A stretch of 64,000 nucleotides of DNA from an endosymbiont of Escarpia spicata (GTDB lineage Bacteria > Pseudomonadota > Gammaproteobacteria > Chromatiales > Chromatiaceae): contig QFXE01000007.1 of NCBI GenBank assembly GCA_003349915.1, forward strand, positions 1 through 64,000. Reading direction: 5' to 3'. The notes beneath the pieces were generated by a model, which ran no database searches, had not been told where the DNA came from, and worked only from the letters and a program-made list of their open reading frames with translations. Shown piece after piece: positions 33,043-41,301 of this stretch (the first letter of the stretch is position 1; each line of letters begins with the position of its first letter). The position numbers and the translations under genes were made by a program.

Positions 33043-34847
33043 GGTCCCGCCTCACTGCGGGCAGCGGCCCGGTCCTGCAGCTGAGCCAGCGCGAAGCGAG
33101 TCCGGACCTGCAGCGCTTCGAGGCCTTGCCGACGCTGCTGCAGCGATTCGCTTGCCATGAGATTCAGCGCTCCGGCCTGTGCCTTCAGGGTCACATTCAC
33201 GGTAGATTGCAGCTCTGCAATGCGCACTTTCAGAGATTCGATTCGCCCCGAAAAACCTTCAAAACGGCCGGGCGCCTGCTCTAACGCCTCTTTCAACCTT
33301 TCACGCAGTTGCCCACTCCGCTCCAGCTCATCACCCGTCGAACGGAGTAATTTCTTGAACTGCCACAGGCGGGGTTTGAAATCAGTCTCGACCTGCCAGT
33401 TCAGCATCCCCATCATCAGCCTTAGCCGCTGACGTTTGCTCTCCAGTTGAACAGCGTCACCCATTTGGTCCATTTTCGTTTCAATCGCCTGCATACGGGC
33501 CAGTTGGGCCTGCTCTTCGGCATTTGCCAAGCGCAGTGGCTGACTGTTGTCAGCCAGCTCTTTTTCCATCTCAAGCAACTTTTCACGACGCTGCCGCAAG
33601 CCCTGAAGACGCTGATCAGATAGCGCCGTCTCCACCCTCGGCAACTGCCCGGCATAGGCGGCCTGCCGCACCTCCAGCATGTGATCGTAGGTCTCGATGG
33701 TGGAGGACCAGCGGTGGAGATTGGCGCTGAGAAAACCCACATCGACATAGTCATCGTAAGCCTGCCGGAAGCGGTGCTTTGCCAGGAGCCCCCGTAGATG
33801 ACGGCGCTGATCCGGGTCGCTCGCCAACAGCAACCCGTCTGCTGCACCTCCCCCGTCGAACGTAGACAGATCCGGCAGCAGCACACCCTTAGCTACTGCC
33901 TGTAACGATAGGCCCAGCCCGGTCAGCTCCGCCTGGTAAAATTGCAGCGCCTGGGGGGCCAACAGCAGCCCCTGCTGCACTGCAGGGTCGTCCGGGTCAC
34001 GTAACGCCATCCAGGGAGTCAGCGCCTCTTCAAACTGGTCTTGGCGAAAGGATGCCCAACCCAGCGCCAACAGCGCCTGATTGGAGTGGAGACCTTGCTG
34101 CCGCACACGCTGCAGGCGTTCCTGTGCCGCAGCATTCTCCCCGGCTTCGAGTAATAACTGTCCATGCAGCAGATTGGCGCGGTCACGCAATGCGCGGTGT
34201 TCCTCATCATCGGCGTCGAGCCCGGCCAGCTGATCAAGCAGATCCCGGCCCTCCTGCTCACTGCCCTGACCAAGCTGCGCCAGTGCCCGGTTGAAGAGAT
34301 GAAATCCCTGCCACGCTGACTTTCCATCGGGAGACACCAACCGCTGTATGGCGAGCGGGTGGTCACCCTGCGCCATTGCGATCAGACCGGCCAGCTCACG
34401 CTGCTGTTCATGCAGAGTTTCGGGCAGAGCATCGCCGATACGTCCGAAGGCCAGGGCCGCCCGCTTAGGCCGACCCTGCTGCTGATGCAGCCGAGCCAGC
34501 TGGAACCAGGCCCGGTCACGTACTGCAGGTTTTGCCGCCTTTTCCAGCAGCCGGTTGAACACCTGTTCCGCCTCGTCATAAAGACCGTAGGCGAGATAGA
34601 GTCCGCCCAGTACCAGCTCCGGTTCATCACCCTGGGCGGTCATCACCCCCTTGGCCTGGGCCATTTGCAGGTGGGTAATGGCAGTGAAGTTGCGCTGCTG
34701 GAAGAGCTGGAACAACGCCTCGCCGTAGTGCAGATCACGTACCCCGATCCCGGCCGGTACAGATCCACCCAGCGTCGCGCTGCTCAGCAAAACCCCCAGC
34801 AGGCCAACCCCCAGCCGCAAGATGAATCCTGCCTGACTCACTCCCAC
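33039..34847 (-). CDS. TPR and coiled-coil periplasmic protein (GltC-like)
   Basis: A 602-residue exported protein: N-terminal signal (RLGVGLLGVLLSSATLGG), then TPR-like repeats from about residue 40 to 330 (GEALFQLFQQRNFTAITHL, GLYLAYGLYDEAEQVFNRLL), then a helical, coiled-coil-prone C-terminal region (RREKLLEMEKELADN, NAEEQAQLARMQAIETKMDQMG). It resembles the large TPR proteins of the Glt envelope machinery, GltC in particular, by order and neighbourhood; this is not a database match. The start is a GTG; the GTG at 34841, overlapping the previous stop, is equally plausible. Confidence 0.7.
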   Translation of the reverse strand: MGVSQAGFILRLGVGLLGVLLSSATLGGSVPAGIGVRDLHYGEALFQLFQQRNFTAITHLQMAQAKGVMTAQGDEPELVLGGLYLAYGLYDEAEQVFNRLLEKAAKPAVRDRAWFQLARLHQQQGRPKRAALAFGRIGDALPETLHEQQRELAGLIAMAQGDHPLAIQRLVSPDGKSAWQGFHLFNRALAQLGQGSEQEGRDLLDQLAGLDADDEEHRALRDRANLLHGQLLLEAGENAAAQERLQRVRQQGLHSNQALLALGWASFRQDQFEEALTPWMALRDPDDPAVQQGLLLAPQALQFYQAELTGLGLSLQAVAKGVLLPDLSTFDGGGAADGLLLASDPDQRRHLRGLLAKHRFRQAYDDYVDVGFLSANLHRWSSTIETYDHMLEVRQAAYAGQLPRVETALSDQRLQGLRQRREKLLEMEKELADNSQPLRLANAEEQAQLARMQAIETKMDQMGDAVQLESKRQRLRLMMGMLNWQVETDFKPRLWQFKKLLRSTGDELERSGQLRERLKEALEQAPGRFEGFSGRIESLKVRIAELQSTVNVTLKAQAGALNLMASESLQQRRQGLEALQVRTRFALAQLQDRAAARSEAGP

Positions 34848-35371
34848 TCCCGGACGTCAAACTCCGGCTGCTGCCTGGCTTCCAAATCGACGATCCGCAG
34901 CTCCAGCAACTTGGGGCTTACCCCCTTGGTGAACTTGAGGCTGGTGGCGCGACGATAGTCACGGCCAGCTGGACCAAGACCGGTAAAGAAAGCGACCAGC
35001 TCATGCTCACCGCTCTTCAGATTGCCGAGAAAGAGCCGCTGCACACCGCCACGGCGTAACGCCGCCAGTTCCCGTTCGGTGTAGAGGTGGTTGGCCAACG
35101 CCTTGTCATCGATCTTCAACTGCACAGAGTCGAGGGTGAAGAACTCACCCAGGTCGAGGGAGAGGAAGACCGAGACCTGGGTGTGACCGGGGAAAAGCAG
35201 CTCTTCCTCCAACAAAAAGAGATCCCGGTTCAGTGCCACCACCGCCTTCTTCAGCGACCGCACCTGACTCTGCAGGTCGGCGGGTTCATCAGCCTGAGAC
35301 TGGCCCACAATGGACATGGACAGCAGCAACAGGGCTAACAACCGGAGGATTTTCGGCAGCCTGGTTTTCAT
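34838..35371 (-). CDS. Exported protein of unknown function in the Agl/Glt-like locus
   Basis: A 177-residue protein with a signal peptide (ILRLLALLLLSMSIVGQSQA). A short coiled-coil-like helix (LQSQVRSLKKAVVALNRDLFLLEEELL) leads into a beta-rich part: VSVFLSLDLGEFFTLDSVQLKID, then LFLGNLKSGEHELVAFFTG and a final strand LLELRIVDLEA. The beta part suggests an Ig-like or lectin-like sandwich. Unrecognised by name. It starts on the stop codon of the DUF1501-like gene (TGATG) and overlaps the next TPR gene, so it belongs to the same operon. Confidence 0.7.
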   Translation of the reverse strand: MKTRLPKILRLLALLLLSMSIVGQSQADEPADLQSQVRSLKKAVVALNRDLFLLEEELLFPGHTQVSVFLSLDLGEFFTLDSVQLKIDDKALANHLYTERELAALRRGGVQRLFLGNLKSGEHELVAFFTGLGPAGRDYRRATSLKFTKGVSPKLLELRIVDLEARQQPEFDVREWE

Positions 35372-36957
35372 CAGAGAGTTCCATTGACGATGGGTTGGAA
35401 GGCAGTGAGCTGGTCAAGCATCGTCGCGTTACCCAGGCCGTGGCCGGGAAACCGCCCGCTGAAACTGCCCTGTCCCCCGTGCAGTGCCATGTAGTTGAGC
35501 ACTACTGTTTCCACCAGCAGATTGACGTTGTTGGCTGCGGGGGCTGCACTGGTCTCCACCGAACCATCACCGCGAAAGAAACCAATCTGCTGGTGCTGCG
35601 CCTGCTGTTCCGGGGTGGCGCCGAGCAACCCAGGGCGGCCCGCCGGATTGTAGACCAGGAAGCAGGAGGCTGCGGTCGAACCATTGTCGCCGGTCCAGAC
35701 CCCTTTGCCGCGTCCCTCGGTGGAGTTGTCCACCGCGCCGTTACTGGCCACTGAACCGTCACTGAAAACGTAGAGCATCAACGGCACACCGAGCAGCGCT
35801 GCATACTCCAGACAGGCCCCCATGCAGCGCCCGGCGCGCAGATCACGTATCTCCCCCACCGACCGGTTGCCGGTGTGATAGTCAAAGCCACCCATGGTGA
35901 TGGTGCCGGCACCGGCATAACCGTTGAGCACCAGCTTCATCACCGAAGCGGTCTTGCGTAATTCACTGTCACCATCGTACTCCGCCTGGCTGAATATCGG
36001 CCCGATGATGTCCGGATCGAGGGAGGGATTGAGGGCGGCGGGATCACCGTAACGGTCCACTAGGTCGGCACTCTTCACATAACCGCAGCGCACCAGTTCC
36101 TTGATCACTGCGTCACTGCTGATACGGGTATCCACCCGGTCCAGCCGCATGTCGCTGATGCGCTGGATCGACTCCATCACCGCCACCGCATCCCCCTGGC
36201 TAAGCAGCCCTACCAGTTTGCCGGTGTCCACCAGCCCGGTGACATCACTGGGGCGATCGACCTTGGTGGGACGCAGGCTGGGATCGATCATTCCCGCTGG
36301 GGCCACCGAATTGCCGCCCGACTCGGAATTGCGTGAGCCGATCAGGGTCAACAGCTCACCGTCGGCACCTGCGCGGTTGATGCCGTACATGGGATTGTGG
36401 GGATTGTTGCCGGTATCGTTGTCGGAACGCGCCGGGATCACCGCACCGTTGATGTTGGCGGCGGTGGCGGGGGAGACACGCTCCAGTATACCGCGCAGAA
36501 AGGCGCTGTCGGAGTGAAAACCAAGCCCAAGCTCACTGTTGGTGAAATCACCGGATGCCGACTGGGGGTTAGCCAGCGGCGGGATCATATCGCCTGGCAG
36601 ACCGAGGCGGCTATATCCGGCGGTAGTAAGGAAATCGAGTTGCCCGCCCTGCTGGCCCACCAGCACATTGGAGCCCGCAATATTGGCTCCACCGGCCAGG
36701 TCGAAGCAGATGAAGGGGATCTTGCCAGCCCCCTGGACAGCGATGCCGCAGGACTGTTTCAGGTTCTCCAGATCACTGGAGAGGGCAGCACTGGCCCGGC
36801 GTGGATTGGCAAACAGGCCGAACAGCGTGGGCGCGGTCACCGCGCCCACCCCGGCAGCCAGACCCTGACGGATGAAATCGCGCCGACTGACGGGGCGCGG
36901 ATGGTCCGGGTAGAGCAGTGGCGCATCCGGGGAGAGGTTTCTGACTCGTCGTTTCAT
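35371..36957 (-). CDS. Tat-exported DUF1501-like protein
   Basis: A 528-residue protein with a twin-arginine signal (SRRDFIRQGLAAGVGAV near residues 24-41), meaning it is exported folded, possibly with a cofactor. The body has features of the DUF1501/sulfatase-like group: FDLAGGANIAGSN near the mature start, MGGFDYHTGN in the middle and LMLYVFSDGS toward the end. DUF1501 proteins are usually encoded beside DUF1587/1592/1588/1585-type heme proteins, and here two CxxCH lipoprotein or membrane proteins lie just upstream. Catalytic role unknown. Confidence 0.65.
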   Translation of the reverse strand: MKRRVRNLSPDAPLLYPDHPRPVSRRDFIRQGLAAGVGAVTAPTLFGLFANPRRASAALSSDLENLKQSCGIAVQGAGKIPFICFDLAGGANIAGSNVLVGQQGGQLDFLTTAGYSRLGLPGDMIPPLANPQSASGDFTNSELGLGFHSDSAFLRGILERVSPATAANINGAVIPARSDNDTGNNPHNPMYGINRAGADGELLTLIGSRNSESGGNSVAPAGMIDPSLRPTKVDRPSDVTGLVDTGKLVGLLSQGDAVAVMESIQRISDMRLDRVDTRISSDAVIKELVRCGYVKSADLVDRYGDPAALNPSLDPDIIGPIFSQAEYDGDSELRKTASVMKLVLNGYAGAGTITMGGFDYHTGNRSVGEIRDLRAGRCMGACLEYAALLGVPLMLYVFSDGSVASNGAVDNSTEGRGKGVWTGDNGSTAASCFLVYNPAGRPGLLGATPEQQAQHQQIGFFRGDGSVETSAAPAANNVNLLVETVVLNYMALHGGQGSFSGRFPGHGLGNATMLDQLTAFQPIVNGTL

Positions 36958-36971
36958 CGCTTTAATCCGTC

Positions 36972-39464
36972 TTATTGCAACAGCAGAACTGCACTGCCGA
37001 GCAGCGCGGCGCAGTTGGCTTTGACCACCACAGCGGTGCGACCCGGTTCACAACCGGCACCACAGGCGATCAGCAGGTCAGTGAGTTGATCCAACTCGGC
37101 GCGCACATTTGTCTCACTGGGCTGATCAGCCAAGCCTCCGCCCAGCATCCGCGCCATCAAAGGATCGAGCATCAAGTCCCGGCTGGTGGTAAAGGCGCTC
37201 TGCGGCTCGCTATCGAAAGGGAAGCCAGGGAAGTAGCCGCTGCGCAAGACAGGGTCGTCCACCAAAGCATTGCAGTATTCGATCGCCAGCTGCGACACCG
37301 CCACCTGATGGGCGGAGAGGAAGCCCCCGATGGTCTCAATCGCCGGCAGTTGCTGTTTGACACTCTCGAAGGTGGTACTCACCTCCGGGCGGGTCGAACT
37401 GACACCGGTCAGCGCTGACATGCTGGCGTTGATCTCATCAAAAGTACGCAGACCAATCACCGATTGCGGTTCGCCATCGGCAGGGGGTGGGGGGGCCAGC
37501 GGCAGCGGTTCCGTATAGACGTTACTCTGACTGCCAAGCCGTTCGAAAGTGAGGAAGAATTCATCCCCCGCCACGCCCAACTCACTGGCGATCGCCGTTC
37601 CAAGTGGCGAAAGCAGCTGGCCCTGTTCAGCCGAATAGGCACTGCCTCCAATAGTGAGATCGAGATTGTTGTGGGTCTGGCCCACCTCCACCTCGCGACC
37701 GTTCATGCCGAGGCGCATACCGGCGAGGGGGAGACCCGTAGGCTGCACGCCCGCATCCAAACTGATGAACCGGGGCTGGTTGAAGAGATAGCTGTAGCTA
37801 TCGTACTGGGTGACTTCGAACAGGATGTAGCTCTCCGGCAAACCCACCAATTCACTCACGCTGAACAGCAGGAAGTACTTCTCCCCCACTCCAGCCGTCA
37901 GATTGCGGTCAATCTGCTCAGGCGTCATGGCGCGATTGTGGATCGCCAGCATGCGAAGTTTGCCCTGCCAGGGACGGTTTCCCGAAACCTCGTTGCCCAG
38001 CACCAAGGCAAAGGTGTCATCCCAATCGTTCAGATTGCCACCCGGAACCGGATCAAGATCATCGGTAAAGCGGCCGTTGACGTAGATGCTACGACCGTTG
38101 ACCGGGTCGAAGGTGACTACCACATGCTGCTCTGTGGCCTGCAGACGCTCGTCTGCATCGGCGGTGGAGAGCGCAGGTTCACCATTCGCTCCGGTCTGGT
38201 TTGAACGCTGCAGAAAGTCGTAGTTATAGCGGGTTTGCCCCAGGGTGAAGTTGCGGATATCCGTGCCGCCGGAATAACTGACGATACGAGCCGGGCCCTC
38301 CTGAGTCACATTGGCCGGCACTACCCAGGCCTCGATGGTGTATTCACCAGTGGCCTGAATCAGCTCATTCAACTTGCTGCTGGCACCAGTGGAACCCTGT
38401 GCCTTACCGCCGCTGAACTCCAGCCCCCAACCACCGACCCAGGCCACTTCGCCACTGAGGGTCAGATTGAGTCCCGGCTCCACACCGCTGGTGTCGTAGG
38501 CGATATCACCTTCACCGGTCTTGAATTCATACAAGGCGATCTGATTTGTCTCATGACGGCTGCCACCGCTGGCAATCACTCCGTCGGCAAGGTTGAGGGC
38601 CTTGCTCAACACCAGCGCGGGATCAACCTGTGAGATCGGTACCTGGGCGGCAAAGGCAGCCACCTGGGCCTCCATGTCATCCGCATCCGCCAGGCATTCG
38701 CCGCTCCAGCAGTTGTGAAACTCAGTGCGCAACCGTACCACCAGGCGCGATGCCTCCGGCCGGTTCAGATCGAGTTTGGAAGCCACCGCCGCGTAGGCCA
38801 CCGCCACATCGGGACCGGCAAAGTAGGGGGCCTCCGGGGTGACGGCATTTTCGTTATGACACTCGGCACAGTGGCTGGTAAGCAGTGGATAGACGGTGAC
38901 AGAGAAGAGACCGAAATCGTCCGGCAGGATGCGCGAGTCACCCACTTCCTTGATCGTCGGGGCCTTGAGTTCGATCTGACGGCCACCACCAATACCGCTG
39001 CTGTTGGCCCAGGCTTCGATATAGGCAGTGATGGTGTCTGCGCATGCAATATCACTGGCAAGCCAGCAATTGTGTCCACCACCTGTCTTGCTCACCAGGC
39101 GTGAATCGCCGGGGCTGACCAGGTCGACCAGCGAATTGGCCGCATTGTAGGCCAGATTGACATCGTCGTTGCGCGCAAACAGGGGCGCCTGACCAGTTTC
39201 ACCATGACAGTTACCGCAACGACTGCTGGAACGCAGGTTCTCCCACAGACTGATCCGAAACGCCTGGACATCACTGGTACGCGCCGCCGGTCCCTTGTAG
39301 CTGCTCTCCTCCTGGGCACTGGTTGACGGGATCTCGCTGGTGCTGACCCCCTCCATGCAGCCGCTCAACGACACAGCAGCAAGTAGCCATAACCCGCCAA
39401 TCAACGCCATTTTCTGTTTAGCGCCTATCATCTTTAGCCTCATATCTCCGCTGACCATCCCCAC
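36972..39464 (-). CDS. LamG-domain di-heme lipoprotein
   Basis: An 830-residue lipoprotein (lipobox LSGC, Cys36). Two similar modules follow, each with a c-type heme motif and a conserved HNCW: CGNCH (83-87) with HNCW near 131, and CAECH (199-203) with HNCW near 256. A LamG/concanavalin-like sandwich occupies about residues 305-500 (ALYEFKTGEGDIAYD, EYTIEAWVVP, HVVVTFDPVNGRSIYVNG). The remaining C-terminal third is unassigned. Expected location is the outer membrane, facing the periplasm or the surface. Stands between the DUF1501-like and CIGCH genes in one operon; an electron-transfer or redox-linked binding role is likely but unproven. Confidence 0.75.
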   Translation of the reverse strand: MGMVSGDMRLKMIGAKQKMALIGGLWLLAAVSLSGCMEGVSTSEIPSTSAQEESSYKGPAARTSDVQAFRISLWENLRSSSRCGNCHGETGQAPLFARNDDVNLAYNAANSLVDLVSPGDSRLVSKTGGGHNCWLASDIACADTITAYIEAWANSSGIGGGRQIELKAPTIKEVGDSRILPDDFGLFSVTVYPLLTSHCAECHNENAVTPEAPYFAGPDVAVAYAAVASKLDLNRPEASRLVVRLRTEFHNCWSGECLADADDMEAQVAAFAAQVPISQVDPALVLSKALNLADGVIASGGSRHETNQIALYEFKTGEGDIAYDTSGVEPGLNLTLSGEVAWVGGWGLEFSGGKAQGSTGASSKLNELIQATGEYTIEAWVVPANVTQEGPARIVSYSGGTDIRNFTLGQTRYNYDFLQRSNQTGANGEPALSTADADERLQATEQHVVVTFDPVNGRSIYVNGRFTDDLDPVPGGNLNDWDDTFALVLGNEVSGNRPWQGKLRMLAIHNRAMTPEQIDRNLTAGVGEKYFLLFSVSELVGLPESYILFEVTQYDSYSYLFNQPRFISLDAGVQPTGLPLAGMRLGMNGREVEVGQTHNNLDLTIGGSAYSAEQGQLLSPLGTAIASELGVAGDEFFLTFERLGSQSNVYTEPLPLAPPPPADGEPQSVIGLRTFDEINASMSALTGVSSTRPEVSTTFESVKQQLPAIETIGGFLSAHQVAVSQLAIEYCNALVDDPVLRSGYFPGFPFDSEPQSAFTTSRDLMLDPLMARMLGGGLADQPSETNVRAELDQLTDLLIACGAGCEPGRTAVVVKANCAALLGSAVLLLQ

Positions 39465-39467
39465 CGC

Positions 39468-40652
39468 TCAATCACCCCGGCAATAGACCGCCGATTCGGC
39501 GAACAGCCGTTTCAGGCTGTAGTTATCGGACTTGAAGGAAGCGCTCATGGTTTCGACCTGGGAAAAATCGGCGGCGTCCACCGGCTCCCGCAGACAGACG
39601 CTCTTGAAGACCTTTTTTGCCTGACAGCTGGCGAACGCCTGGCTGTTGGCCAGTTCCACACCCATGGATTTGGCACCGTTGCCTCCACCCGGCAGAACCG
39701 GATCCCAGCCAAGCAGGGCGTTGGGTCCTGTGCGCCAGTAGTTGTCCCAGCGATCGTCAGTCGTCACATAGCCATATTTGAAGTTGTCGGCATTGATCAG
39801 GTACTTGGCTTGTACCACGCCCGGTGTATAGACGAGGCGACCTGCGCTTTCATCGAAGTCGTAGTAGGCATAGGCCTGAACCAGTGGATCCATGCCGGTG
39901 TGGCAACCGATGCAGTTGTTGAGAAAAAGCCGGCTGTCACCGCCTGGACTGCGGGGAATATCCTGACGGATGCGGTCAGCGGAACGGATGGTGTCCTTGA
40001 TCTGTTCCAGGTCGACACACAGCTGATTCAACAGGGTGAATCGGTACATGGATCTATTGGTCCCGGCAGAAAAGAATGCCAGGGCCGCCTGCCGGGTGGT
40101 CACGATGCCGGCCGTGGCGGAGACCGGCAAACCACCGGTCACCGACTGCTGTGTCGCCACCAATCCTGCCTTGAGATCGATTCCGCGCTGCTCCAGCGCC
40201 TCGTAGTGATCATTGTTTGCGGAGGAATAGCCGGGCAGGCCCAAGGCCGGATCACCGATATAGAGCAGGTCCGCCGACAACAACTGATTGAAGGGCACCT
40301 CGTCGCGCACCATGCCGATCACCGTGGCGGTGTAGTCGTTGAGTGGCACGAAACCGCTCTGCTCCTCATTGCTCCAGGGAGCGGCAAAATTCTTCAGGGT
40401 CACATTGTAGAAAGCCGGGTTCTCCATGGCGATATAGGCCGCGGCAACCGGGTCGCCGTTGACGTTTATCTCCGTCTCCATTTGGTCCAACACCAATTGG
40501 CTCGGCGGCACCCCCGCAATGCGATCGTGCATCCGACGGGCCTGTTCCTTTGCACCCGCCAACAATGGGTGGGAGATAACGAGGAATAGAACCAGACAAC
40601 CCAGCATCAGCGCATCACTGACGGACAATCCCCTCCTTATATGTAGACCCAT
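39468..40652 (-). CDS. Exported monoheme protein with CIGCH motif
   Basis: A 394-residue protein with an N-terminal membrane or signal segment (DALMLGCLVLFLVISHPLLAGA). One heme motif CIGCH (247-251) is followed by TGMDPLVQAYAYYDFDE, very like the C-x-x-C-H-x-x-MDPLxxxxxxxD pattern of DUF1588-type proteins in Planctomycetes. A ribosome site AGGTAGGGA precedes the ATG. It is the first gene of the long minus-strand operon and starts 650 bp from the divergent HzsA-like gene. Function unknown; covalent heme is expected. Confidence 0.7.
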   Translation of the reverse strand: MGLHIRRGLSVSDALMLGCLVLFLVISHPLLAGAKEQARRMHDRIAGVPPSQLVLDQMETEINVNGDPVAAAYIAMENPAFYNVTLKNFAAPWSNEEQSGFVPLNDYTATVIGMVRDEVPFNQLLSADLLYIGDPALGLPGYSSANNDHYEALEQRGIDLKAGLVATQQSVTGGLPVSATAGIVTTRQAALAFFSAGTNRSMYRFTLLNQLCVDLEQIKDTIRSADRIRQDIPRSPGGDSRLFLNNCIGCHTGMDPLVQAYAYYDFDESAGRLVYTPGVVQAKYLINADNFKYGYVTTDDRWDNYWRTGPNALLGWDPVLPGGGNGAKSMGVELANSQAFASCQAKKVFKSVCLREPVDAADFSQVETMSASFKSDNYSLKRLFAESAVYCRGD

Positions 40653-41301
40653 TTTTATCCCTACCTTGTATATATATCGATTGCCTTACGACAAAATATT
40701 TTATTCTTCGCAATAGACGGAACTGCTTTTTACTATTCAAGCCAACTACTTTTGGCGGTGATATTTTTCGATTAACATCGGCTCTGCTTATCGAATTAAA
40801 ATTATCATTTTCCCAATGTTTTTATTGGTAGATGCTTATTTTATTATCAATAGCCTGAAGCACTTCTATCTTCAGAATAAGACCTGATAAATATCTCTTG
40901 AACTAAATAATGCAGGCATGGATGAGTTGTTTCTGTGACTTGGATACGAATCCCACCACACCCAATGTGACCACCTTTGCAGTTTTTATACTGCTCTCCC
41001 ATTCATAATGAGCTCACTTGGTTGAGTACGAATTAAAAGAGACGAATGCAATAAACAAAGCAGTGACAAATCTTTGTTACCAATCCAGAAAAACATTTCG
41101 TTTGACATTTTTCTGCTTAACGGATCGGGCCAATCATTTATTTAACTCAAGTTTCGGAGTTCATGGTGGTGGTTGGCATGGAGTGTGGCTTCTCTAAATG
41201 TGAAGAACGTAGGGTGCGCGCAGCGCACCCTACCAGATGAATTAAACACCACCCTCCATCTTTTCCGGATGGCTTGAACTCTGAAATTTGAGTATTTAAT
41301 A
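40653..41301. other. Divergent intergenic region of the Agl/Glt-heme locus
   Basis: About 650 bp of AT-rich sequence between the first genes of two opposite operons, so it should hold both promoters. Apart from the REP hairpin at 41209-41233 with its tail to about 41280, no motif or gene stands out. The size and base composition suit complex regulation. Confidence 0.5.
41209..41280. repeat. REP hairpin with conserved tail
   Basis: Perfect 11-bp inverted repeat GTAGGGTGCGC / GCGCACCCTAC with a 3-base loop (41209-41233). The following tail CAGATGAATTAAAC to GGATGGCTTGAACT nearly repeats the tail after the hairpin at 25512-25570. The unit ends just before the HzsA-like start codon. Confidence 0.6.

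Noticed and set aside
36972..40652. Multiheme extracellular electron conduit of the MtrC type
   Set aside because: Each protein carries only one or two CxxCH motifs, far fewer than MtrC/OmcA-type cytochromes.
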